A DNA stretch of 14,914 bases, from contig JBGCGJ010000014.1 of NCBI GenBank assembly GCA_045110675.1, forward strand, positions 1 to 14,914, given 5' to 3'. Under the pieces are notes generated by a model that was not told the origin of the DNA, searched no databases, and worked only from the letters and a program-made list of their open reading frames with translations. The DNA is from JBALVT01 sp045110675 (GTDB lineage: Bacteria > Pseudomonadota > Gammaproteobacteria > Pseudomonadales > Halieaceae). A program made the translations under genes and the position numbers. This document shows, one piece after another, positions 7,679 through 14,872 of the stretch (position 1 is its first letter; each line of letters starts with the position of its first letter).

Positions 7679-9718
7679 ATGCAGTTTGTATCTCGATATA
7701 AGTCCGCCGCGATCTTCTGCAGTCAATGGGTTCTGCTCCTGACCTGCCTGGGAGCCGGAGTCGCGCAATCCACCGATCAAACTCATGCAGCGCCAGCAGG
7801 TAGGCCTTTGGGCATGGGTGCAAAAGTCCATCTCTACTCCGAACAGGGGTACATACTTCAACTTGCAGCGCACCGATTTTTGGCAAATGCACAAAGAGCC
7901 TTGCGTTCTTTCGACGCTCCGGATGCGGACATTGTCAAAACCACGACCACCGAAGGTGATATGTTTCTGATTATTTCGGGAAGCTATTCAGATCGAACAG
8001 TGGCCGATTCTGCCGCAAAGATCTTTTCGACAAACAACCCCGGCGCAAATTATTGGATTAGACCTGCGACAGACCTGATTTTCCTCTTGGGTGATTCTTA
8101 CAATCTCACCGGTCAACCATATGATACGCCGTCTCAGAAGACCGTCACGAGCAAACCTTCAGATTCACAAGGCGAGTATACAGTACAGCTTTCGGCGGAC
8201 CGAAACCGGTTAAACTCTGAGCGGGCTCTTGCGAGACTAAACGTGCCCGGTGCAGAGATAGTAAAAGTACGAGATGTGATGGGGGAACTCTATCTATTGC
8301 TCTCCGGTCGCTATGCCGACAAGAAATCAGCGCAAAAAGCCGCCGAAGAGTTGGCCGTAAATAACTCCGCTATCGATTACTGGGTGCGTACATTTACCGC
8401 TTGGCCCAATCGGGAGCAGTCGCCGGCACTGCAAGTACAAGCCGAGACAGCTCAAGCTAAAGTAAAAGACAGTCTCGCACAAGATTCCAGGCCAAGAGCA
8501 CGTCCCACCCCCCCCACTAAGAAAGTAAATGTAAAGCTAGATGAGATTTGGGCTGAATATGGCCACTTCACAGACCGACTATCGGAAGCTGATCACCAGG
8601 GCTACATAAGAAGCAGCGCAACGGCAAACTGGTGGCCCAATAAAAACTGGGAGCTTCAACTCTCCGGGAGACTCGATGGCTACTATCAATCGGGCGACTG
8701 GGATTCCGATAAGTTTGAGACAGACTTTGGAGAAACTTACATCCGCTACAATTCCAACGATCTGCGAATAACACTTGGGGCGCAAAAAGTTGTCTGGGGG
8801 AGAATTGATGAATTCCCCCCCATTGATCGTATGAGTACTCAGGATCTGTCGAGGTTTGTCTTGGACGAACTCGTCGATCGGCGCCGCGCTGGAGCCGCAA
8901 TGAGAATCGAGCACTTTTCGGTAAACGGCAAGCTGGATTTTGTCTATCTTCCCTGGTTTAGGGCAGCAGAGCTGCCAGAGGAAGAGAGTATTTGGTTCCC
9001 TATCGATCAACGGCGCGGTGAAGTGTTCGGACTAAGGAGCACAGCGCTCACATCAGCACTGGTTAAAAGCGCAACGCTCGACCTAAACGAACCAGACTCC
9101 GACGGGGGAGCCGGTCTGAGATATACCGGAATGACAGCCAACACCGATTTTGGACTTAGCATACAACGTGTTCGACACAACACTCCATACTTCACCTATG
9201 ATCCGTCCAGACTTGTCATCGAGGACATCTATCCCAGGAGCTGGATATTGGGAGGAGACCTTGGAATGGAAGCTTTCAATGGCGTTGTGCGATTTGAAAT
9301 GGCCTGGTTATCAGATACACCAGTGACCACCCCACTCGGAGAGTTCTCCACCGTAGAAAGCATCAATTGGGGAGGCTCCTATGAGTTTTTCCCCGGCGAT
9401 GGCGATGCCCGAATCAATATACAGTTGATGGGTAGCACACTATTCAGCAACGAGAGCGTGCTGGATCGCACCGAGGATTATTCTCTAAGCGGTTCCTTCG
9501 AAACACCCTTCAGTAAGAACCGCTGGAGGTTCAACACCCGTTTCTACCTGGGGCTTCGAGAAAAAGATTACTACATCAATCCTGAATTAGCCTACATTGG
9601 CTGGCCGTCTCAAGAGCTATACATCGAGGCGCACTACTTTGATGGTGACGACGGAACACCGGGTGGGTTCCACCAAAACCATTCCATGATATCTTCTGGA
9701 TGGCGAATCAAATTCTAG
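7679..9718 (+). CDS. Outer-membrane beta-barrel protein with two N-terminal SPOR-like domains
   Basis: This 679-residue protein has a signal peptide (hydrophobic WVLLLTCLGAGVA, cleavage near residue 29). Two similar segments follow. One runs from GYILQL (57) to YWIRP (about 128), the other from GEYTVQL (165) to YWVRT (about 237). Each has the SPOR pattern: a beta strand with Q-L, an Ala-rich helix, a strand ending SGxYxD, and a second Ala-rich helix. A Pro/Lys-rich linker leads to a C-terminal region from about 285 to 679 with alternating aromatic strands (WELQLSGRLDGYYQ, LGAQKVVWGRIDE) and the terminal Phe of outer-membrane proteins. The LGxQxVxWG stretch resembles DUF1302-type barrels often found next to MMPL transporters. 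SPOR domains usually bind denuded peptidoglycan, so the product may be a barrel anchored to the cell wall. It lies between the LolA-like and RND genes with gaps of 26 and 16 bp. The barrel family is less certain than the overall layout. Confidence 0.72.
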   Translation: MQFVSRYKSAAIFCSQWVLLLTCLGAGVAQSTDQTHAAPAGRPLGMGAKVHLYSEQGYILQLAAHRFLANAQRALRSFDAPDADIVKTTTTEGDMFLIISGSYSDRTVADSAAKIFSTNNPGANYWIRPATDLIFLLGDSYNLTGQPYDTPSQKTVTSKPSDSQGEYTVQLSADRNRLNSERALARLNVPGAEIVKVRDVMGELYLLLSGRYADKKSAQKAAEELAVNNSAIDYWVRTFTAWPNREQSPALQVQAETAQAKVKDSLAQDSRPRARPTPPTKKVNVKLDEIWAEYGHFTDRLSEADHQGYIRSSATANWWPNKNWELQLSGRLDGYYQSGDWDSDKFETDFGETYIRYNSNDLRITLGAQKVVWGRIDEFPPIDRMSTQDLSRFVLDELVDRRRAGAAMRIEHFSVNGKLDFVYLPWFRAAELPEEESIWFPIDQRRGEVFGLRSTALTSALVKSATLDLNEPDSDGGAGLRYTGMTANTDFGLSIQRVRHNTPYFTYDPSRLVIEDIYPRSWILGGDLGMEAFNGVVRFEMAWLSDTPVTTPLGEFSTVESINWGGSYEFFPGDGDARINIQLMGSTLFSNESVLDRTEDYSLSGSFETPFSKNRWRFNTRFYLGLREKDYYINPELAYIGWPSQELYIEAHYFDGDDGTPGGFHQNHSMISSGWRIKF

Positions 9719-9734
9719 ACGCAGACTATCCCCG

Positions 9735-12014
9735 ATGAACGAGACAAATTCTTACAAAAAAAGCGCGTTTATCAGCCTAGCCATTCTTTTGATTGCTACC
9801 TTACTATCGGTAGCCGTTCTACCTGGAATGATCATTAATAATGTCCCCAGGGTCTACCTTCCGGAGAACGCACCGGCAGTTATTATTGACGACAACCTTC
9901 GTGAAATATTTCCCAACGACCAAGGCATCGTGTTGCTGTTTGAAGATGATGCTCTTTATTCAGATTCATTTTTACTTTCCTTGCACAACTTGACGAAGTC
10001 ACTTGAGGCAAGGGAAAGCATTCAGCGCGTGGTCAGCGTCACCTCCCAAGACCACATTGAAGGCACCGAGGATGGTTTTATTGTCGGCCCCCTCATCGAC
10101 ATCGATAAGTTGGCTGACTTCACCGAGGGTCAAAGAAAAGAGCGGATACTAGGCGACCGTTTCGCCAAGCAGTTTTTAATCGCCGCAGACGCCAGTGCAT
10201 TGGCGGTGGTTATACTTCCCAAGGCAATCGACAACAGTATGGCGCGAATGGCACTACAAGATGATATCTACTCGCTGCTAGCATTGCACAATCTTGATGA
10301 CAAACTAACCGCCGAAGCGGGGCAAATTACAACTGACGTAGAACAAATGCGCGAATCGATCAGCCAAAACCTCCGGTTTATACCCATGGTTGTATTCATT
10401 GGCCTATTGATGGTCTGGCTGTTGTTTCGTCGAGTACTGGCGCTGGTGCTCAGTGCAGTGGCACTTAGTACGGTTATCAGTGCAGCGCTGGCACTATTTG
10501 TTTTGTTTAAAATTCCTTTCAATCTTATCTCCGCTATCCTGGCACCGCTATTGGCTGCTCTGACCATCGCTGCGCTTGTACATTTATTCAATGCAATGGT
10601 CTACGCCTCCAAACGAGGTAGAACAGGCCCGGATCGCGTCAGCTCGGCCATGAATGAAATTCGCAGGCCGGCTCTGTTCAATGCGCTAACAACTGCTGCC
10701 GGATTCGCCTCCCTGGGTTTGACCGATATCCCACCGATCAAATCCTTAGGCTTGGTTACCTCAGCGGGTGTCGCCTTTATCTACTTGGTGGTATACCACT
10801 TACTCCCCCGTATCCTGGCGCATTTTGATAAGCAACCCTGGCGAGCGTCGCGGATAAAACGCAATTATATCGATCGATTTGTGGGTGCATGTTTCCACGT
10901 AGGCATGCGCAAACCGGTTACCACGTTGCTGCTGAGCGCAGCGGTGATTGCCGCTTGCTCACCCTATTTACGCAATATCGTGGTTGAAACGAATTTGCTG
11001 GAATTTTTTGCACCGGGACACAAAACCCGAGTAGCCACTGAACAGATAGAAAAAAAACTTGCTGGCACCGGGTCCTTGGATATTGTATTTCACGCGAGCG
11101 ATGGCGACACACTCACCACTCCAGAAAACATAAGAATAATTAAGGCCTTTCAGGAGTGGGCAGACCAGCAACCTGAGGTAGATAAAACTCGATCGTTCCC
11201 GGATTTTATTGAAGAAATGCATTGGGGTTTCCACGCTCAAAGCCCTGAGTACCGCAGTATTCCCGAAAACGCCCAACTGATCAGCCAATATTTATTGATT
11301 TATGATGGCACCGACCTATACGACTTCATTGATCCTAGCTACCAACATTCAAGGGTAAGCTTGAGCATCAATATCCATGGCGCCAGTGAAATCAACCAAT
11401 TTATGGCAAGAGCAAGGCAGTTTCTGAGAGGGAGTACCAACAATTCAGTCGAATGGGAAATCGCGGGAATCAGCCGATTGTTTGCAGATCAGGTCGACCT
11501 GTTGGTCAAAGGGCAAGTGGTCAGCATGCTGGGCGCTCTTGTTCTGATTTTCGTTCTCATGATGATTCAGTGGCGATCTTTTAAAGACAGCGTGATTTGC
11601 ATGATGCCCAACCTATCACCCGTGCTGCTGATATTCATTCTCATGGGCGCGTTCAGTATATGGCTTGATGTGGCGACGGCGATGATCGCCAGCGTCGCAG
11701 TCGGCATTGCCATCGACGATACAATACATGTCTACCACGGCTTCATACACCGCGTGCGCCGAGGAATATCGCCCACCATCGCTCTCGCTCGGACCTATCG
11801 TCAGGCGGGGCGAGCCATAGTGACCACCAGTATTATCTTGTGTGCTCAATTTTTGGTATTGGCGACATCAAATTTCATCCCGGTGCAAAACTTCGGCTTG
11901 CTAACCAGTATCGGCCTGTTAGCTGCACTACTTTTCGACCTGCTATTATTACCAGCAATTTTGGTGTTGGTTTACCCTCCGAATGCGTCTACCAAGGTCG
12001 CCGCTAAGCTATAA
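9735..12014 (+). CDS. MMPL/RND-family inner-membrane transporter
   Basis: This 759-residue protein has the duplicated six-helix RND plan. There is one helix near 13-33, a periplasmic domain to about 210, and a five-helix bundle about 213-360. A second starting helix lies near 393-412, followed by a second periplasmic domain and a final bundle from about 594 to 748. The second half keeps the proton-relay-type motif VGIAIDDTIHVYHGF (Asp661, Asp662, His665). The matching helix of the first half (ALTIAALVHLFNAM) lacks an acidic residue, so proton coupling may rely on one half. Length and motifs fit the MMPL/HpnN-like branch, which moves lipids or other hydrophobic molecules, and not the longer AcrB-type drug pumps. 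No adaptor protein or TolC is nearby; the LolA-like and barrel proteins next door would complete the route. Cargo unknown. Translation is likely coupled, as the gap to the previous stop is 16 bp and no strong ribosome binding site is present. Confidence 0.85.
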   Translation: MNETNSYKKSAFISLAILLIATLLSVAVLPGMIINNVPRVYLPENAPAVIIDDNLREIFPNDQGIVLLFEDDALYSDSFLLSLHNLTKSLEARESIQRVVSVTSQDHIEGTEDGFIVGPLIDIDKLADFTEGQRKERILGDRFAKQFLIAADASALAVVILPKAIDNSMARMALQDDIYSLLALHNLDDKLTAEAGQITTDVEQMRESISQNLRFIPMVVFIGLLMVWLLFRRVLALVLSAVALSTVISAALALFVLFKIPFNLISAILAPLLAALTIAALVHLFNAMVYASKRGRTGPDRVSSAMNEIRRPALFNALTTAAGFASLGLTDIPPIKSLGLVTSAGVAFIYLVVYHLLPRILAHFDKQPWRASRIKRNYIDRFVGACFHVGMRKPVTTLLLSAAVIAACSPYLRNIVVETNLLEFFAPGHKTRVATEQIEKKLAGTGSLDIVFHASDGDTLTTPENIRIIKAFQEWADQQPEVDKTRSFPDFIEEMHWGFHAQSPEYRSIPENAQLISQYLLIYDGTDLYDFIDPSYQHSRVSLSINIHGASEINQFMARARQFLRGSTNNSVEWEIAGISRLFADQVDLLVKGQVVSMLGALVLIFVLMMIQWRSFKDSVICMMPNLSPVLLIFILMGAFSIWLDVATAMIASVAVGIAIDDTIHVYHGFIHRVRRGISPTIALARTYRQAGRAIVTTSIILCAQFLVLATSNFIPVQNFGLLTSIGLLAALLFDLLLLPAILVLVYPPNASTKVAAKL

Positions 12015-12067
12015 TAAGAAACCTGATTGAATAAAAAACCGCTTTTCGACCTAATACGGATTTCACT

Positions 12068-12937
12068 ATGACTCCCACGAATGAGTTCGACTATACACAG
12101 GCGTTCAGCCGCAACATTGGCTGGATCACCAAAGCAGAGCAGGAAACACTTCGAGGGAAACGAATCGCTATTGCGGGGCTCGGCGGTGTCGGTGGTGTAC
12201 ACCTGCTAACTCTCGCCCGATTGGGTATTGGCGCCTTTAATATTTCCGACTTCGACTCCTTTGAAATTCACAATTTCAATCGCCAGGCAGGGGCAATGGT
12301 GAGCACACTGGGGCAGCCAAAGGCGGAAGTACTAAAACGCATGGCTCTGGATATCAATCCTGAACTCGACATCAAAGTATTTCCAGAGGGGGTCGATGAC
12401 AACAATGTCGACGCGTTTCTGGATGGCGTAGATCTGTACGTGGACAGTCTGGACTATTTTGCCTTTGGTGCACGCAAAACAGTTTTCCCTGCCTGCGAGA
12501 GAAAATCGATTCCGGCGACGATCGCAGCGCCGATGGGTATGGGTACCGCTATCCTTAACTTTCTACCGGGCTCAATGTCCTTTGAAGACTACTTTCGTTG
12601 GGATGGCTGTACTGACGATGAAATGGCGCTTCGCTTTCTAATTGGATTGTCGCCCGCATTGTTACAACGCACCTACCTAGCAGATGCGAGCGCGGCAAAT
12701 TTCGGCACACAACAAGTCCCCTCTACGCCTATGGGCTGTGATATGTGCGCGGGAGTAGCGGCAACCGAAGCTCTGAAGATATTACTCAATCGTGGCAAAG
12801 TGAGTTGTGCACCCAGGGGTTTTCACTTTGATGCCTATCGAAACAAAATGGCGAAAACCTGGCGGCCCTTCGGAAACCGCAATCCCATTCAGCAATTGGC
12901 GATTATGATCGCGAAACGGCAGCTAAAAAATGGTTAG
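12068..12937 (+). CDS. ThiF/E1-like adenylyltransferase
   Basis: This 289-residue protein has the E1-like Rossmann fold that adenylates a C-terminal carboxylate, usually of a small beta-grasp or peptide partner. The nucleotide-binding loop is GLGGVGG (37-43), followed by the acidic strand end DFDSFEIHNFNRQ with Asp61/Asp63 and the Asn71-Arg72-Gln73 ATP motif, and Asp126 in VDSLDYF. Near the C-terminus, GCDMCAGVAATEALKIL has Cys224 and Cys227 where MoeB/ThiF carry their active-site or first zinc cysteines. The second CxxC pair typical of zinc-binding MoeB is not seen. It is therefore not a clear ThiF or MoeB, and no ubiquitin-like partner, thiamine or molybdopterin gene is visible. The gene starts 53 bp after the RND stop. 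A TATAAT at 12010-12015 without a good -35 leaves open whether it has its own promoter. The true substrate cannot be named. Confidence 0.82.
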   Translation: MTPTNEFDYTQAFSRNIGWITKAEQETLRGKRIAIAGLGGVGGVHLLTLARLGIGAFNISDFDSFEIHNFNRQAGAMVSTLGQPKAEVLKRMALDINPELDIKVFPEGVDDNNVDAFLDGVDLYVDSLDYFAFGARKTVFPACERKSIPATIAAPMGMGTAILNFLPGSMSFEDYFRWDGCTDDEMALRFLIGLSPALLQRTYLADASAANFGTQQVPSTPMGCDMCAGVAATEALKILLNRGKVSCAPRGFHFDAYRNKMAKTWRPFGNRNPIQQLAIMIAKRQLKNG

Positions 12938-12980
12938 TTCTTTCAGGCGCGCCGGTTAGGGTATCGATCGAGTCCCAATT

Positions 12981-13006
12981 GCCCTAATAGGTTAACAGGA
13001 TAGGGC
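12981..13006. repeat. Inverted repeat in the gap between thiF-like and methyltransferase genes
   Basis: GCCCTA (12981-12986) and TAGGGC (13001-13006) pair perfectly across a 14-nt loop, next to the stop codon of the methyltransferase gene. An overlapping alternative pairs TTAGGG (12956-12961) with CCCTAA (12982-12987). There is no T tract on either strand, so this is at best a weak or Rho-assisted end for the two convergent genes. Confidence 0.3.
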
Positions 13007-13689
13007 TAAGAGGGCTTTCTCACCATAACGTTGTAGGTATTTCCCGTAACCTGCTCGCTCACTAACTCAAAGCCTTGCTGTAACATTCGATTGCGGATGT
13101 CTTCCTGTTCGTAGGGAGAATATAGGATTCCTTTTCTAATACCCCAATCATCTATCGTTTGCGCTATCCATCGCAGGGGTTGGGGGCCCCTTGGATAAAG
13201 CAGCACGTTGGCAGCCAGGTTCGCCCCTGGCGACATTACCCGAAACACCTCCTTGAAGGCCGCATCCACGTCTGGAAAGCAGTGTACCGCGTTCGCAATA
13301 TTAACCGAGTCAAAATACTCGTCCGGATAGGGCAATTCCGCCACGTCGGCATGTTTGAGTTGAATATCGGGGTTGTCAGCAAATCGATTGATCGCGCCAG
13401 CTAGCATGGCTTCGGCATAATCTACCCCGACCACCTGAGCTGGAGGTTGTTTCTTCCAACGACGCCACTTATCTATAAAGGAATAAAGAGTGCCGCTGCC
13501 TATCGCAACCTCCATATGATTGGAGGCGATATTGTCTCCGAAAAAGCGAATCTGAGCCCAAAGAGTGCTTCGATAGGCAAACGTCAGAATAAAAAAGCCT
13601 CGAACGTCATACCACCACGGTGGCGAAGAATAGGCTTTGGATACCTTGTCCAGGGTCAGTTGTTCAGCATCATCTTTATTATCATTCAC
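13006..13689 (-). CDS. Class I SAM-dependent methyltransferase
   Basis: This 227-residue protein of the Methyltransf_11 type transfers a methyl group from S-adenosylmethionine. Motif I is EVAIGSGTLYS (60-70), a slightly divergent form of the usual E/DxGxGxG. It is followed by VVGVDYAEAML with Asp90, which should bind the ribose, and the later motif FDSVNIANAVHCFPD. The C-terminal FRVMSPGANLAANVLLYPRG matches the strand after the 'L+PGG' turn, with Ala in place of the second Gly. The N-terminal 55 residues are aromatic-rich (PPWWYDVRGFFILTFAY) and may touch membrane or a hydrophobic substrate. The GTG start is supported by GGAG 8 nt upstream. The substrate is not recognisable. It converges on the E1-like gene and diverges from pepA, so no shared operon is implied. 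Confidence 0.85.
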   Translation of the reverse strand: MNDNKDDAEQLTLDKVSKAYSSPPWWYDVRGFFILTFAYRSTLWAQIRFFGDNIASNHMEVAIGSGTLYSFIDKWRRWKKQPPAQVVGVDYAEAMLAGAINRFADNPDIQLKHADVAELPYPDEYFDSVNIANAVHCFPDVDAAFKEVFRVMSPGANLAANVLLYPRGPQPLRWIAQTIDDWGIRKGILYSPYEQEDIRNRMLQQGFELVSEQVTGNTYNVMVRKPS

Positions 13690-13848
13690 TAATAAATCTC
13701 CAAAATCGCAATATTTTCATCGAATCCGCTCTGGCCCACTGCTTTTTCATCTATGGTGATGGCTACTAGCGCCATGTCTGAGCACAACAGGGCAAAGCAG
13801 CGAAACTGCAGCAGATTCAATAATGACTTTATCCGTGGGACCATGTTA
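13690..13848. other. Proximal part of the methyltransferase/pepA intergenic region
   Basis: I see no gene in these bases. They must hold the methyltransferase promoter (- strand), but no convincing -35/-10 pair is visible. ATGGC at 13759-13763 and GCCAT at 13771-13775 form a small hairpin of unknown meaning. The pepA control elements lie further right and are listed separately. Confidence 0.4.
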
Positions 13849-13886
13849 CCTGTAAAATCCCTGTAAAGGTGTCGAAAAACTTTACA
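13849..13886 (+). promoter_or_regulatory. Candidate enhancer (upstream activating) site for PrsR
   Basis: CCTGTAAA occurs twice, at 13849-13856 and 13860-13867, exactly 11 bp (one helical turn) apart. The second copy also forms a perfect inverted repeat TGTAAAG (13862-13868) / CTTTACA (13880-13886). The cluster lies about 90-125 bp before the expected transcription start, the usual place for a sigma-54 activator. Binding by PrsR is inference from the presence of prsR and a PEP-CTERM target in the same window. Confidence 0.45.
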
Positions 13887-13914
13887 TTCTGTATGTTTCC
13901 GCCTCTCGAAAAAT

Positions 13915-13927
13915 TATTAAGCTGTTG
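13915..13927 (+). promoter_or_regulatory. Possible IHF site between enhancer and sigma-54 promoter
   Basis: The 13 bases TATTAAGCTGTTG match the IHF consensus WATCAANNNNTTR with one mismatch. The site lies between the TGTAAA repeats and the -24 box, where IHF bending commonly helps sigma-54 activators. The region is AT-rich, so a chance match is possible. Confidence 0.3.
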
Positions 13928-13948
13928 TTTTTAAAGGATTTTCAATTT

Positions 13949-13965
13949 TTGGCACGATTAGTGTA
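13949..13965 (+). promoter_or_regulatory. Sigma-54 (-24/-12) promoter of pepA
   Basis: TTGGCACG (13949-13956) is a perfect -24 element. At the right spacing, GTGTA (13961-13965) stands in the -12 position, where TTGCA is expected; the T replacing the conserved C makes this half weaker. Transcription would start near 13976, giving a leader of about 60 bases before the pepA ATG. PrsR encoded in this window has an intact GAFTGA loop and fits as the activator. Family knowledge from floc-forming bacteria, as I recall it, links PepA expression to RpoN and PrsK-PrsR. Confidence 0.65.
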
Positions 13966-14026
13966 TTACTATTAGCGAAACAAAAAAATATTGATTTAAG
14001 TAGTACACAAGCAATCGGTTTTATTT

Positions 14027-14031
14027 AGGAG
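14027..14031 (+). promoter_or_regulatory. Ribosome binding site of pepA
   Basis: AGGAG lies 7 nt before the ATG at 14039, a strong site in keeping with an abundant surface protein and fixing the start. Confidence 0.8.
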
Positions 14032-14038
14032 TTACATC

Positions 14039-14872
14039 ATGAAAAACTTAAGTACCTTCAAGCAAATCGCAGCAGGCGCGGCCCTCACCGCTTCTCTGGG
14101 CTTTGCAAGCTCGTCAGCAATGGCGTTCGAAGATTTCGACGTAGATCCAACTGGGGTGGCAGCTGGTTCAGCTCTGCCCGGAGCGGCTTTTACAGCGGAC
14201 AAGATCACTGGTAACTACGTGGAAGTTATTACTTTCACACCTACTGGTCTAGGCATGGGAACTTTCGACGTTTCCTTGTCATGGCAAGCGGGACAGTTTG
14301 TTGCGAACGATGGCGTTGACCCCGTATCAGTTGTCGATACTAGCCTTAATGTTGGTTACGATTTATATGCTCTGTATCAAGGTTCTGGTACATTCAGCAC
14401 TGACTTGAGCGGAGCTACTACTTTCGTATCCGATGCTGGATCCGGTAGCATCGCCATGTACATCGACGATGACGCAGACAGTACATTCACAGCGCCTGGA
14501 TCTGGTGCCGGAGCATGGAGCATAGGCAACAATGCAGATGACATCCTTATCGCAACCGGCACACCTGCTGCTGGCGGTGGTCTTCTTGATCCAAGCCTGC
14601 AAACTTGCGGCGGTGGCGGCATTAACTGCGGAAGCTTCGGCAACAGCACCACTTTTGGTCTGACTGCTGCTGGTTCCAACTTCTTCACAGCGCCAAACCC
14701 TTTCTACTCCATGTCTTTCCAGTCTGGTCAGCTTAACAACTTCACCGTTGCTGGCACACAGAGAATCAATGGTTCACTGGACGTAGTCTTCCGAGTACCA
14801 GCACCTACTTCTATCGCTCTGATGGGGTTGGGCCTTAGCCTTCTAGGCTTCGGTGCGAGACGTCGCAAGTAA
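14039..14872 (+). CDS. pepA: PepA-type (flocculation-associated) PEP-CTERM surface protein
   Basis: This secreted protein of 277 residues should be processed and anchored by exosortase A. The Sec signal peptide (MKNLSTFKQ, then an Ala-rich core) likely ends at SAMA, Ala29. The body matches the flocculation-associated PepA family in its order of motifs: FEDFDVDP near the mature N-terminus, ADKITGNYVEVITF, LYALYQGSGTF, MYIDDDADSTF, NADDILIATGT, FFTAPNPFYSM and INGSLDVVF. The last 25 residues (253-277) are the tripartite sorting signal: VPAPTS, a hydrophobic helix, then RRRK. The canonical Pro-Glu-Pro is Pro254-Ala255-Pro256 here. Cys190 and Cys197 flank a Gly-rich loop and could form a disulfide. 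In floc-forming bacteria such proteins are needed to hold cells in exopolysaccharide flocs. Control is probably by the sigma-54 promoter upstream. No terminator is visible in the 42 bases left in the window. Confidence 0.9.
   Translation: MKNLSTFKQIAAGAALTASLGFASSSAMAFEDFDVDPTGVAAGSALPGAAFTADKITGNYVEVITFTPTGLGMGTFDVSLSWQAGQFVANDGVDPVSVVDTSLNVGYDLYALYQGSGTFSTDLSGATTFVSDAGSGSIAMYIDDDADSTFTAPGSGAGAWSIGNNADDILIATGTPAAGGGLLDPSLQTCGGGGINCGSFGNSTTFGLTAAGSNFFTAPNPFYSMSFQSGQLNNFTVAGTQRINGSLDVVFRVPAPTSIALMGLGLSLLGFGARRRK

Noticed and set aside
8568..9010. Two overlapping - strand open frames of 110 and 143 codons within the barrel gene
   Set aside because: They are mutually overlapping shadows opposite the barrel strands, with no family resemblance.
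10540..10554. Sigma-54-like TGGCAC-N5-TTGG sequence
   Set aside because: It lies inside a membrane-helix coding stretch of the RND gene where Leu/Ala/Pro codons readily produce it; no gene starts at a suitable distance downstream.
14363..14688. - strand open frames opposite pepA, up to 103 codons
   Set aside because: Proline/alanine-rich translations of the complement of a Gly/Ser/Thr-rich surface protein, with no start context.
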